Positions 47,055 to 59,763 of a DNA stretch of 64,000 bases are shown piece by piece; positions within the stretch are counted from its first letter, which is position 1, and each line of letters opens with the position of its first letter. A model generated the notes under the pieces. That model saw only the letters and a list, made by a program, of their open reading frames with translations, was not told the origin of the DNA and made no database searches. Origin of the DNA: Siphonodentalium dalli. Its lineage: Eukaryota > Mollusca > Scaphopoda > Gadilida > Siphonodentaliidae. The position numbers and the translations under genes are program-made. The stretch spans positions 201,334,978-201,398,977 of the forward strand of contig CP136066.1 of NCBI GenBank assembly GCA_032622095.1, in the 5' to 3' direction.

Positions 47055-48309
47055 CTTTTTGTTATTCTATAGTACTCGAATTGTCTATTTTGGGGAAAAC
47101 AAGAACTCGCTTGACGGGCTGATAAATTACCAACTTAGGGAGTTCCATAGTACAGAAATAACACAAATCGGGTAGAATACGGTGTTAAAATTACAAGTTT
47201 TCGAGGCTGAATTAGTGGTTGTCACCGCAATGAAACGCGTGCGAATGTCGATATGTCGCATTATCGCTTGGTGTATTGCGCACTCATGCATTAATCCTTT
47301 GTCGACGTGTGACGTTTCACGGGGTCAGTAAAATCGTAGTCGTATTGGGATGATGGGTTCAAAATACGCATGGGCGTAGATAGATATATTTTGAGATGGG
47401 GTTCATAAACAGAGACAAATTGGCTTTGATAAATAAGGGTTTCCGCATAAATTATGTTGTGACGGGCGATTCTCACCAAAATACTCAACAATTGGGAATT
47501 TCATGCAGGGACGTGTCGATGGGTGTTGGCGCATCATCATAATCTTCGTCCCAAAGTTCGTAATGATTGATATATGGAGTTAAATGGCAATTAGTTGAGA
47601 AGTTTCGATCGGTTGGAGTTGTTGGGCTGGGGATTTCCAACAGTTGGAAATATTGAGTAAACCATTGCAGATTTTCAACCGAATGGGGTGCAAATATAGT
47701 TTTCCGGACTCGGAAATAATATCTGGTTCAGGGAGGAGGTGCACCCGGGAAGCGGAAACCTTGTACGTGAATGTTAATGCGATTCCATGGTAGAAAATGG
47801 CACTGAATTTGAAAATTAAGACTGGAGAATAGGTTGTAATCATTACAATGGCTAAATTTTACTTTATACCACTAGTATAATGTTTTCCTACATTCAGTGT
47901 AATTTTGGTTGTTAAATCTATGTTTCTCCTTATAGACCTTATATTAAACAAAAAGTCACACCGACCCTTTGGAAAATATACTTGAAATATATATTTTCAC
48001 ACTTTTAAATTGGAAATATTTTTATCAGTCTATTATCTCCAGCAATTCAGTTTGTTTTCAATTACATTGTACATGTATCGAAATCGTATGTATACGACAT
48101 CCAGTTAAAAGTTTCCCCGCTCAATCTGACACTATATAATCACCATGTGTAGGTTTTTCTGTCGATGTGGTTTATTTGTTATCACTCACTATGTCTCTAT
48201 CCGGCTCTATATATATATTGTCTTCTATGACGTAGGTCAATAAAACATCTATCTCTTATAAAGAGCGTTTTCGCGTATGATATATTGTACTCGTGTTCAG
48301 CGTTTACAT
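47055..48309. other. No gene recognised (interior of TIR element)
   Basis: Small ORFs (47291-47491 and 47580-47843 minus) without motifs. No repeat partner found in the window. Confidence 0.35.
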
Positions 48310-49860
48310 GTTGTAAGCGTTTGTGTATTTTCGCGATGCTTGTGCCATTGGGACATGTATTGACTTTGAAAAAGCATTTGATAAAATATGGAGACAGGGA
48401 CTATGGCACAAACTTTTATCAAACGGTGTAAATGGAAAAATATTTAAAGTCATTTGCAATATGTACTCGAACATTAAGTCCAAAGTTCAACTAGGAAATG
48501 AGCAGTCCAATTTTTTTCCATGTTTATCAGGTGTTCGACAAGGCGCAATCTTTCACCAATCCTTTTTGCATTGTACGTAAACGATTTGGAATCTTATCTG
48601 ACAACTACAGAAGCTATTGGTCTGCCAAAATTGTCCGATGATATTGAAAAAAACTTGAACATCTATACGAAACTTTTTGTAATTTTGTATGCAGACGATA
48701 CCGTGCTGATGGCAGAAACACCTGCAAAATTACAAAAAGCTTTGGATTCCTCCTATAAGTACTGTGAAATTTGGAAATTAACAGTTAATGTCGATAAAAC
48801 CAAAATATTGTTGATATCCAAACCTAGCCTTCCAAAAAACAGAAAACATTTCTATAATGGGAGGGAAATTGAAGTTGTTAAAAAAAATTAATTATCTGGG
48901 AATTATACATACTAAATATGGCTCATATTCTGAAGCAAAGAAGGTTCTTGTAGACAAAGCCACTAAAGCTATGTACTCCATAATCACCAAATCAAGAGCT
49001 CACTGCCTTTCGGTAAAAGACCAATTTGATTTATTTGATGCACAAGTTGCACCCATACTTGCCGATGGGAGTGAAATTTGGGGCACAGGAAACAATGATA
49101 TAATTGAGAACATACATAGAAAATTTTGTAAGTTTGTTTTACAGCTGAAACCATCTACATACAATTATATGATATATGGAGAGACCGGATGAATGTCAAT
49201 TGATGTATTAATAACCATGCGTGTGATAAAGTATTGGTTGAAAGTGGTAAATATGAATATTATATATGTTAGCGCTTAAACTCAGTAATGTCGCATCTTC
49301 TAATTTCACATGGATAAACAAAGTTAAGCAAATTTTAACAGAATGAGGTCAGATTCACTTAATGAATATAGATAAAATTCAATGTACTGAACGATTACTC
49401 TCGTACATTGAGTGCAACCTTATTGGTAGATTCCATGATAAATGGAAGACTGATATAGACGCCTCGGGTAGTAGGGGAATTATATACAAAATGTTCAAAT
49501 ATGATATCCATTTTGAAGTTTACTTGAATGTTCTTGACACCATAAACCGGTTAACATTATGTAGATTTCGTACATGTAATCATCAGCTACCCATAGAGAC
49601 AGGCTGATGGAATACTATTGATCTAGCTGACAGAATATGCCCAAAGTGTCACAAAAGCAGTCTTGGTGATGAATTTCACTATTTATTGGAATGTGAATTC
49701 TTTATGGATGTAAGAAAATGCTTTTTACAACCAAAATACAGTAGAAGAAGAGATACTACTGCGATGAATGAAATTCTTAACATGAAGAATCACACACTAC
49801 TCCGCAGACTATGTTCTTTCATTAGGATCATCACGAACGTTTTCGCGGTAAATCTCTAAG
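48310..49860 (+). pseudogene. 5'-truncated LINE reverse transcriptase
   Basis: Begins inside the RT domain. CIDFEKAFDKIW near 48350 (first catalytic Asp), SGVRQGAI then NLSPILFALYVNDLESYL near 48530-48600, the intact catalytic box LYADDTVLM near 48685-48715, a thumb region (KTKILLISK, YLGIIHTKYGSYSEAKKV near 48890-48945), then DLFDAQVAPILADGSEIW near 49030-49080. A C-terminal CPKCHKSSLGDEFHYLLECE (about 49640-49695) is the CCHC-type knuckle of LINE ORF2. Frameshifts at about 48545 and 48880 and stops near 49190 and 49610 make it inactive. Better preserved than the 0.7-6.2 kb LINE. Confidence 0.85.
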
Positions 49861-51289
49861 CGAGAAACACTATATGGATTCCCATTCATTCATCTATGCG
49901 GATGGTCAGATGTGTGGTTCGGCAGAAAGTCTTGGGCTTTCTGTTGAACTTAGCTAGCTGCTCATCCGCGTGGATGAATGTGAACCAAGTAACTAAATAT
50001 CTGCCAATGAGCACAGTGATTATCCAGGTATATTCAATTATAATTGATTATTTATATGGTCATGCTATGATATTCACACTTGGCTTCTATGTTAGTGTAT
50101 TCAAATATATATGTATGGTTCCCGGAATCAATTATACAATATAGCCACAACGGGTGAACGAAATGGCAGTCAACGGCTCGACTTACTTTAATTGAGATGT
50201 TAAATTAAGTATGGCATGCATAGTTGTTTAGTATAACTACTAAAATTGACGATATATGAACCTATCATTTGTAGCCAAAACTAAACACACGGGTGTGAAG
50301 AAATGAACTCTTAGTTCCGTTTGCGATCGATTAGTTTACTCCATCCAACAATATTTCACATGATAGTACGACATGTATACTTCGGACGACAAATAAGCTA
50401 GTAGCTGTGTCAGAATTAAACTGCGATTATACTCATTGAATTTAAACAAGCATCGAACCGGAACCATATGTACATATCTATTATATATATTGCTATATTA
50501 TGTCTATTGTATATATACTTCTAATTAATATCTCAATATCCTTTATGTAATATGTAATGTATTTACTTGGATGATATAATAAAGCATACGATTATGGTGC
50601 TCGCAAGTAGATTTCATGTTCCCCATTGCCTACCATAACATTGACTTTATATATCAACTAAACCACTCGCCAACTGACTCAAATATATATATAGGCATTG
50701 CTATATCCATTTATGTATAATATTAGAGTAAGTTCCCTTTACCCATTAACAAGCGTTCGCATCCACGCGCAGCAATCGGAGATCCATAGTATTGGATTTT
50801 GTCTGTTCTTATAAATGACGGGGAATCGCACACACTTGTAAATTACCGTATCCATAGTATTCGACACGGTATCCACGTGTTCAAACACGGCTATTGGAAA
50901 TCTATAGTACAGGCCCCAGAACGCATTAATCCTCCATCCGATATATACCAGTTTGCGTGAAAGAGCATAGGGGGCGAATAGAGTGACAATGACAGAAAAA
51001 TATGCAATCAGGCGATGAAATGGCTGTCAAAATGGCCGCAACTCCAATCAATGCTACGACGAAAGCAACATATTGGGTAACCACATATATCGAAGTTACA
51101 GATTGGTAATTTACAAGTGTGTTGTTATTTATCTTTAAAGGTACACATATAATTAAAACAGATATATCTGAATGATTTATCGACCATCGTTAACCCAATG
51201 ATTTACTTACTCGGGTTTTCTGCTTAGATAGCATCCAACATTCGGGCCAAACAGTTATTTCGGGCATGCAACACAATATTTTTATTTTA
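49861..51289. other. No gene recognised
   Basis: 3' flank of the LINE, right end of the TIR element and about 370 bp of nondescript AT-rich sequence. Confidence 0.4.
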
Positions 51290-52085
51290 ATTAACCCTTA
51301 TAATTGGACCATATGTATTGTTTAAATCACCTTAATGGGACCATATTTCAATTAGCCCCATGGTTCCATATTTTATTAACCCTCATGGGACCATATTTTA
51401 ATTAACAATCAAGGTACAATTTTAATTAACCATCATGGGACTATATTTTTATTAACCTCGTTGGACCATATATTAAACGGACATGGCTCATTCGAACCTC
51501 CATTTTTTTCTACGTCATTTAAACCAACGGATACGACAGGTCGATAAATATACGAACTATTGATATACCGACTTCATATGCTCCGAAAAACACTTACCGA
51601 AGTCAGTCATATTTTCAACTTTTCGTCAGAAGTCAGACAAACGCCCTTTATTGCTTCCATATCAGGAATAGACTACCACGGAACTCTCTTTTCAGCTCCA
51701 TGTCACGCAAATGGCTATTTTGTGTTTGGGACCCAAACACCGTATTTACAGTTGTATTTATCATTTCTTCAATGCGTCTGTTTGGGTTACAGGATGCTCG
51801 TAGAAATGTAGTTAATATATTTATCGAACTATTTCGATACAGAGAAAATTCAAAAGCGAATAATATTATGTTCATTTTGCAGCGCAAACCGCCATGTGGC
51901 TTTTTATTTAACCCTGATGTGACCATATTTTAATTTACTCTCTCTGGGTGTGACCATATTTTAATTTACCCTCTCTGGATGTGACCATATTTAAATTTAC
52001 CCTCATCGGACCATATTTCATTAACCCTGTCTGGATCTGACCATATTTCAATTTATCCTCATATATATATACATGTATTTTAATT
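51290..52085 (+). repeat. Degenerate minisatellite, ACCATATTTTAATTAACCCT unit
   Basis: Units of about 28-33 bp (GGGACCATATTTTAATTAAC, CTCTCTGGATGTGACCATAT) at 51290-51480 and 51905-52085. The unrelated 51481-51904 lies between and may be an insertion. Confidence 0.7.
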
Positions 52086-53124
52086 AATCCTTCTGAGAGG
52101 CCATATCAGGAGTGCGTTACCTGAGGCCATTATTAGATCATCATTACGCCCTCCTAGAGTGTAGATTGGCAAGTATATCTAACCCTGTCGCAGGTGATGG
52201 ACTAAATGTGATTAAAACATACTCGATATTTGCGTAATTTGATGTACTAAATGTGATTAGAAACGTGTTCGGTGATTTGCGTACAAGAACCATGTTACGA
52301 AGATCGCAAATGTTTTGCCCAATTATTATTCTGCATGCTATTTCAGGCGCTATTCAGACCAGTTTTTCAAATGAAATTAGAACAGGTATTTGCGTAGTTG
52401 TATGGACTAGATGTGATTTAAAAATATCGAAAAAATCGACTACATAGGCATTACCTTTACAGTTTTTTCACAATCACCACATTAAAGTTGTAATAGTGTA
52501 CATGTGGCTAACAATATGATATTGAGGGCGTTACCATTTCTGACTATGGTTTTCTTGTTATTATTGGTGTGAGGTATATTTTTGTTCTGGAGTCATGTGC
52601 GTTAGATGTGACTCATTTGAAGAACAATACAACACGCTGCCTAAATATTGGTTATACCGTGTATAGTATTATACTTGAAGGTTGTCAAAATGTGCATGGT
52701 GTGTATATGGTAGCTCCATACAATCCACCAGGCGAACCGCACCTCTGCATCCAGCATTGGAAGTAATTAAATCGCCTATTGTCCACCCTAAATTTCGGAT
52801 CTATAAATCATATATTGTACAATGGTATAAGGGTATAAGAGCGACAAGCACACACATTGTACTGATATTGTTTATATTTGCATTGTTCCATGTAATGCAT
52901 GTTTGCTCTTGTTCAAATGTGTCCGATATATAGGTTGCATTCCAATAAGTTTATTTGAATTGATTTTAAGAGTGCCCTATTTGCCAGGTGAGGTGCACGT
53001 ACCCGATGATCCACATAGCAACACCTACGCAGGTATACATTCCGCACCTTAAGTACCCGCGTATATCTGGGTGTTATTTCATCCAAAATTCAAGATTCTT
53101 TATCGATGTTCTAATTACATCTAT
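52086..53124. other. No gene recognised
   Basis: Short ORFs only. A GATGTACTAAATGTGATTA-like phrase recurs two to three times near 52195-52420, suggesting an old tandem repeat. Confidence 0.35.
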
Positions 53125-54900
53125 ATCTATATTTGCGAATGTCTGTCTGTCTGTGTTCTATAGAAATTCACAGGGGCCCAACTAGATAGAACAAAAGGGG
53201 TCTAATATGGGTAACTTTTTACGAGAACGGTAATGGTGAGGGTTAGAATTTTCTAAACTGACGCCGTTGTTGTCAGGGGCAGAAAAGGGGGAGGGCAGAT
53301 CAAAAATTTGTCGCCGATTGCCACCAAACTTATATATAATCATCCCCATAATATGAGGAATATAATGGTGTTGTTTAAATATGTCAAAAGTCGCGCCGTT
53401 CGCGTCAGTGATGCTCGGAAGGGGAGAGGGGCACCAACATTGATCAAAATAATTTTAGCGCCGAATTCCACCAAATTGATACAAGGAATCATATTGTGTG
53501 ATTTAAAGACGCCAAATTGGTGTCGTTGTGATGATATATTAGGGGGGGGTGGATACAAAATCTGATCAGAATTGGTTTAGTCGCCGATTGCCACCAAACT
53601 TATACAATTTCATCCCCATGGTATGAGGTGTCTAATGGCGTAGCTTAAAGCTGTCAAAAGTGGCGTCATTCGAAACAGGGGTGCACTGAAAGGGAGAGGG
53701 GCACCACAATTGATACACAATATTTTCAGTGCCAATTTCCACCAAATTGATACACATTCGTATCTATGATATGAGGAATCTAATCGTGTGATTTAAAGAC
53801 GTCATATTGGTGCTGCTGTGGTGAGAGATGGGGTGGTGGGGTGAACACTAAATTTGATAAAAATTTGTTTAGTCCGGATTAGCACCAAACTTACAAATAA
53901 TAATCTTCATGATATCAGGAGTCTAATTGTGTGGTTTAAAGATGTCAAAAGTTGGGCCATTCGAGTCAGGGGTGCCTAGAGGGTGAGAGGGACACAAACA
54001 TTGATAAACAATATGTTTAGCGCCGATACGAATAATCTAATCGTTTGGTTTGAATGCGCCAAATTGGTGCATTTTGGGTGAGAGATATGCAATGGTGGCC
54101 CTAAATTTGATACGAATTTTATGTATATTCATCTCTATAATGAGTCTAAGTGTGTGGTTTAATGATGTCAAAAGTGGCGCCGCTTGAATTCGAAATAGGG
54201 ACGGGAGGGTCACCAAAAACTCATAAAAATATGTTTAGTGCTAATCCATCAAACTCATACACGTTCTTCTCAAATGATACAATGAATCAAATATTTGCGA
54301 ATATCTGTCTGTGTTCTATATTTAACTTTAAGGGTACAATCGAGATGGCACCAAGGCGGTCTAACAGGGGTAACTTTTTACGAGTAAGATAATAGTGCGG
54401 GTTAAATAATTTTAAAATGACGTTGTTGGTGTCAGGGGAGAGGCTATTTTTAGCGCAGATTTCGACCAAATTGATATATTATTCTTCTCCGTAATACGAG
54501 GAATATAAGCGTGTGATTTAAAGACGCGAAATTGGTGCCGTTTGGGTGAGAGACGGGGAGGGGGTAATAACTATGATAAGAATTTGTTTAGTTGCCGATT
54601 ACCACCAAACTTATAATATATAATCATCTCCATTATATAATGCACGCATGAGTCTAATAGACGTGGTTTAAATATGACAAAAGTGGCGCGGTTCAAGTCA
54701 TGCATGAGGGGAGTTGCACCAAAGTTGATACAAATATATTTAGCACTAATTCCACCAAATTCATGCACGTTCTTCTCTAATGATATGATGAATTAAATCA
54801 CATTTGGGGTCGTTTGGGTCATGGATGGCGAGAGGAGATTCACTAATATTGTTCAATTCGCCGATATCCAACAAAGTTATATATAGTTATCTGCCAGGTC
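53125..54900 (+). repeat. Tandem repeat of about 280 bp with higher-order structure
   Basis: Units contain GCCGATTGCCACCAAACTTA (53309, 53582, 53875, 54595) alternating with GCCGAATTCCACCAAATTGA-type half units (53459, 53735, 54740) and GTGATTTAAAGACGCC. A larger unit starting TTTGCGAATxTCTGTCTGTG at 53133 and 54293 contains several of them, giving a higher-order period near 1.16 kb, the second copy incomplete. The many ORFs are translations of the repeat. Confidence 0.75.
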
Positions 54901-55359
54901 ATCTCAATGTCGTTCTAAGGAGTTTTTGGCATTGCAATTTTACAATCTCGACAAATGGTGAGCGAATTAAGTCACTTGAACAATTATATATTCTCAACTG
55001 TCATATTGATATGGGATGGAAATATTTTCTATAAGTTTCAATGTTGGGACCGAATTCGCGGTGAGAAAATTCTCGAGATTGTTACATGTTGGGGGAAATG
55101 AAAAGATGATACAATATTCTCACTCTGTAAAACACCAGAGCAATTACTATACGTACGTTCCAGATATGTTGTTTCCAATTTTTACTCTGGATTTGTACAT
55201 ACTCCTTATTAATCTGAAGCATCGCCCATATATACCGTATATTAGCCGTATATAATTAGCTTTTTACCAAAGTTCGGCATGTCAAACAGTATCAAAAGCT
55301 TGTTTCAAATCAATGAATGTGCAAAATTATTGCTCTTCGATAGATGTTTGTGAGAAAAT
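54901..55359. other. No feature recognised
   Basis: AT-rich spacer between two repeat arrays. Confidence 0.4.
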
Positions 55360-57720
55360 CAAATACGGTCATTTGTAGAGAAATCCAATATGGTCAATGG
55401 TAGAGAAATCCAATGTGGTTAAAGGGGTACTGTACGCCAATTTCAATAAATTCCCGGTAACAATTGCGATCTAATATCAATATTATATTTTAAAATAACG
55501 TATTTGAGTCGACGATGTCTACTGAAAACGTTCCGGTTAACAGGCTATCATAAAAGTAAAATTGAATTATTTAATATAAATGAATTTATGGCTGGAGTAA
55601 TAAAATGGCGATTATGCCATTACGAGTTACCGTTCTTGAAATCTCACATGTTGGGTGTCTTTTATCGACGGCCGTTTACGGCGAACATTATTGAGTTGCG
55701 AACAAAACATGTTACATGCAAAAGGAAGTCCCGCTATAACCAATTTGGGAAAAAAGAGAAGAAACAAGATTCATACAGTGTCAAGTATTTTTATAGGGGA
55801 TTAGATTGTTCGATGTAAGAGATTGCAGGCATCAATTGAACTTCCTGTTCATCCTGCGACCTGCGTCTTCTCCGGTGAAGGTCAAAAACATGGCGCGTAG
55901 TTTGAAATCGTAATATTTTTATTTCCAAGATCAATATTTTCGTCGCTATATTAGGTTTATACGAAACTCATAAAACACCAACACAATCTAACTTGAAAGT
56001 TATGTCAATGGGAGTAAATAAAAAAAATGCCTATCTCTGTGTACAGTGCCCCTTTAATGATAGAGAAATCCAATGCGGTCAATGGTAGAGAAATCCATAT
56101 GGTCAATGATAGAGAAGTCAAATATGGTCAATGATAGAGAAATCCAATATGGTCAATGGTAGAGAAATCCAATACGGTCAATTGTAGAGCAATCCAATAT
56201 GGTCAATGGTAGAGAAACCCAATACGGTCAATGGTAGAGAAATCCAATATGGTCAATGGTAGAGAAATCCAATACGGTCAATGATAGAGAAATCCAAATA
56301 CGGTCAATGGTAGAGAAAAACAATACGGTCAATGATAGAGAAGTCAAATATGGTCAATGGTAGAGAAATCCAATATGGTCAATGGTAGAGAAATCCAATA
56401 CGGTCAATGGTAGAGAAATCCAATATGGTCAATGGTAGAGAAACCCAATACGGTCAATGGTAGAGAAATCCAATATGGTCAATGGTAGAGAAATCCAATA
56501 TGGTCAATGGTAGAGAAATCCAATAGGGTCAATGATAGAGAAATCCAAATACGGTCAATGGTAGAGAAACCCAATACGGTCAATGGCAGAGAAATCCAAT
56601 ATGGTCAATGGTAGAGAAATCCAATAGGGTCAATGATAGAGAAATCCAAATACGGTCAATGGTAGAGAAACCCAATACGGTCAATGGCAGAGAAATCCAA
56701 TATGGTCAATGGTAGAGAAATCCAATATGGTCAATGATAGAGAAATCCAAATACGGTCAATGGTAGAGAAATACAATACGGTCAATTGTCGAGAAATCCA
56801 ATTCAGTGGTAGAGAAATCCAATTCAATGGTAGAGAAATCCAATACGATCAATGGTAGAGAAATCCAATACGGTCAATGGTAGAGAAATCCAATATGGTT
56901 AATGGTAGAGAAATCCAATACGGTCAATTGTAGAGAAATCCAATATGGTTAATGGTAGAGAAATCCAATACAGTCAATGGTAGAGAAGTCAAATATGGTC
57001 AATGGTAGAGAAATCCAATATGGTCAATGGTGGAGAAATCCAATACAGTCAATGGTAGAGAAATCCAATTCAATGGTAAAGAAATCCAATATGGTCAATG
57101 ATAGAGAAATCCAATATGGTCAATGATAGAGAAATCCAATATGGTCAATGGTAGAGATATAAATACGGTCATTGGTAGAGAAATCCAATACGGTCAATGG
57201 TGGAGAAATCCAATACAGTCAATGGTAGAGAAATCCAATTCAATGGTAGAGAAATCCAATATGGTCAATGATAGAGAAATCCAATATGGTCAATGATCGA
57301 GAAATCCAATATGGTTAATGGTAGAGAAATCCAATGTGATCAATAGTAGAGAAATCTAATACGGTCAATGGTAGAGATATTCAATACAGTCAATGATAGA
57401 GAAATCCAATATGGTCAATGATAGAGAAATCAATAGGGTCAATGGTGGAGAAATCCAATACGGTCAATGATAGAGAAATCGAATACGGTCAATGATAGAT
57501 AAATCCAATATGGTCAATGGTAGAGAAATCAAATATGGTCAATGATAGAGAAATCCAATACGGGCAATGGTAGAGAAATCCAATATGGTCAATGGTAGAG
57601 AAATCCAATACGGTCAATGATAGAGAAATCCAATATGGTCAATGGTAGAGAAATCCAATACGGTCAATGATAGAGATATCCAATACGGTCAATGGTAGAG
57701 AAATCCAATATGGTCAATGT
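55360..57720 (+). repeat. 25-bp satellite array (about 70 copies), split by a MITE
   Basis: Head-to-tail 25-mers of the form AGAGAAATCCAATATGGTCA + ATGGT, variants TAC/TAT before GGTCAATG and GGT/GAT before AGAG. Two or three units lie left of the MITE at 55423-56053 and about 66 right of it. Some units are shortened (about 56805-56830, 57060-57075). Units alternate between TATGG and TACGG types in parts of the array, which suggests duplication of multi-unit blocks. Confidence 0.95.
55423..56053. mobile_element. TTAA MITE family B, copy 2 (intact, 631 bp)
   Basis: TTAA at 55419-55422 and 56054-56057. Ends AGGGGTACTGTACGCC and inverse GTACAGTGCCCCT. It landed in a satellite unit carrying GGTTAATG. 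The 104-residue ORF inside is not supported as a gene. Confidence 0.85.
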
Positions 57721-57839
57721 ATTTTTCGGTGATATATAGTTGTTGTAATAACTTGAAGGATTAATTGCTTTAACGGAATTATGAGTTGGTCATTCGTACA
57801 TATATATATTCGTATATATATATATATATATATATATAT

Positions 57840-58543
57840 CTATTATATATTTTTGAAAGATCTGTGTGTGTGTGTGTGTATCTGTCTGTGTGTGTGTAAT
57901 CGATGGACTCGAGAATGGCCCAGCCGATTTCGATGAAACTTGGTACGTGGGGGTATTTTCGGGTCAGGAGTAACATAGGCCTATTGATTTTCAGATCCGA
58001 TGTCAACTTTTCACGTGCCGAGGTCAAATCTGTTTTTACGCCGTTTTGCGCTAATATATTTCAGTTCGGTGCTCACAAATCGATTCGATATAGCGCGATT
58101 AATAAATTGCCAGTCATATAATTTGCACGGTTAGAATCTGTGGCGCTTCATCTTTCCAATGATGTATCACACGCCTGTGTACGTTTAAAGTTTCTACCTT
58201 AATTATCGGGAAGAACGCAGGACCATGCTTCGCTCATCGAAAATCATTGCGTAAAAATATATTACGCCATCAACATATCGTGACGTGATCGCGTTAACTC
58301 TTAACCGGCCGATGTCGCGTTAACTCATCACCGGCCGAGGTATCCGCAAATGACATTGGGCTATATATCTCGTAAACGGGTGGAGCTATCGACTTGAAAT
58401 TTGGTATGTGAATGTATCTTGCCCCGGATACGAATTTTATCGCCAGCTTCGCGCATGCGCAGACCAGATCTCGGTAACGGGTGGAGCAATCGACTTGAAA
58501 TTTGGTTTTTGAAAAGCCCGGACGAAGTCGGGTCACCTTCTAG
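57840..58543 (+). mobile_element. Helitron/Helentron-like unit 1 (CTAG end)
   Basis: Starts near TTGAAAGATCTGTGTGTGTG, followed by (TGTC/TG)n and GATTTCGATGAAACTTGGTA. Ends in the hairpin CCCGGACGAAGTCGGG, then TCACCTT and CTAG at 58540-58543. A short hairpin a few bases before CTAG is the 3' signature of Helitron-type elements. No Rep/helicase ORF, so non-autonomous. Confidence 0.55.
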
Positions 58544-59115
58544 TATTTAATAATATTTTGGAAGATCTGTGCGTCTGTGTGTCTGTCTGTCTGTGTGTCT
58601 GTGTGTTCGCGATGAACTCGAAAACAGCCCACCCGATTTCGATGAAACTTGGTATGTGGGGGTATTTTCGGCCGGGGACGAACATAGGCATATTAATTTG
58701 TCCGTGCGAAGTTACCTTGACCTTGAAATCGGGTCATATCAAGGTCAAACGCCCTAATATCACGCGATTTCGATGAAACTTGGTATGTGGGGGTACTTTC
58801 GTATGGGGAGTCTCATAAGCATATTCATTTGCCCGTGCGACGTGACCTTGAAATCGGGTCAATTCAAGGTCAAATCTCCAATTTTGATGGGATTTCGACG
58901 AAATGTGATACATGTGGGTACTTTTGTCAACTGAGTGTTTTAGACGGGTCAAATCGTGACCCCGACCTGACCTTGACCTTCAAAATGATCAATTCAAGGT
59001 CAAATCGGGTAAAACCGGATGGATTTCGACGGGTCAAATCGTTACCCCACCTGACCGTGACCTTCAAAATGGTCAATTCAAGGTCCAAGCCCGGACGAAG
59101 TCGGGTCACCTTCTA

Positions 59116-59116
<1 letters not shown>
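58544..59116 (+). mobile_element. Helitron/Helentron-like unit 2 (CTAG end)
   Basis: Directly abuts unit 1. Same TTGGAAGATCTGTG start, GATTTCGATGAAACTTGGTA motif twice, repeated TTCAAGGTCAAATC / TGACCTTGA blocks, and the same CCCGGACGAAGTCGGG hairpin before CTAG at 59113-59116. Confidence 0.6.

Positions 59117-59148
<32 letters not shown>
59117..59148. repeat. (TA)n at the palindrome centre
   Basis: About 16 TA dinucleotides between the CTAG ends of units 2 and 3, which face each other. Confidence 0.95.
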
Positions 59149-59149
<1 letters not shown>

Positions 59150-59763
59150 TAGAAGGTGACCCGACTTCGTCCGGGCTTTGACCTTGAATTGTCCATTTTG
59201 AAGGTCAAGGTCAAGTGGGGTCACGATTTGACCAGTCCAAAAACACTGCCCGGACAAAAGTACCCGACAAACGTGCCCGTCGAAATCCATCCGGTTTTAC
59301 CCGATTTGACCTTGAATTGATCATTTTGAAGGTCAAGGTCTGATCGGGGTCACGATTGGACCCGTCCAAAACAATCAGTGGACAAAAGTAACCCCACGTA
59401 TCAAATTTCGTCGAAATCCCATCAAAATTGGCGATTTGACCTTGAAGTTACCCGATTTCAAGGTCAATGTCACGTCGCACGGGCAAATGAATATGCTTAT
59501 GAGACTCGCCATAAGAAAGTACCCCCACATACCAAGTTTCATCGAAATCCCGTGATATTCGGGCGTTTGACCTTGAAATGACCCGATTTCAAGGTCAAGG
59601 TGACGTCGCGCGGACAAATTAATATGCCTATGTTCGTCCCCGGCCGAAAATACCCCCACATACCAAGTTTCATCGAAATCGGTTGGGACGTTTTCGAGTT
59701 AATCGCGAACACACACACAGACACACAGACACACAGACAGATCTTCCAAAATATATAATAGAT
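59149..59763 (-). mobile_element. Helitron/Helentron-like unit 3 (inverted)
   Basis: Inverse copy of unit 2, from CTAG at 59149-59152 to CAGATCTTCCAAAATATATA. With unit 2 it makes a 1.2 kb palindrome centred at 59133. The minus-strand ORFs with YVGVFSAGDEHRHINLS mirror the + strand ones of unit 2 and are not genes. Confidence 0.6.

Larger units (their letters stand above)
46757..50919. mobile_element. 4.2 kb TIR element containing a LINE insertion
   Basis: The left end has CTGTACTATAGATTTCCAAT and AGCCGTGTTTGAACACGT, and the right end (50862-50919) is its inverse with few changes. TIR about 55 bp, outermost bases CAGGGCCC/CTGGGGCC. CTATAGTACTCGA-like motifs recur inside at 46853, 47070, 50785 and 50855. 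I found no convincing target duplication. A LINE fragment occupies 48310-49860. Confidence 0.6.

Noticed and set aside
55360-57720. Array of short repeats reminiscent of CRISPR
   Set aside because: Units are contiguous 25-mers without unique spacers, in eukaryotic-type DNA; it is a satellite.
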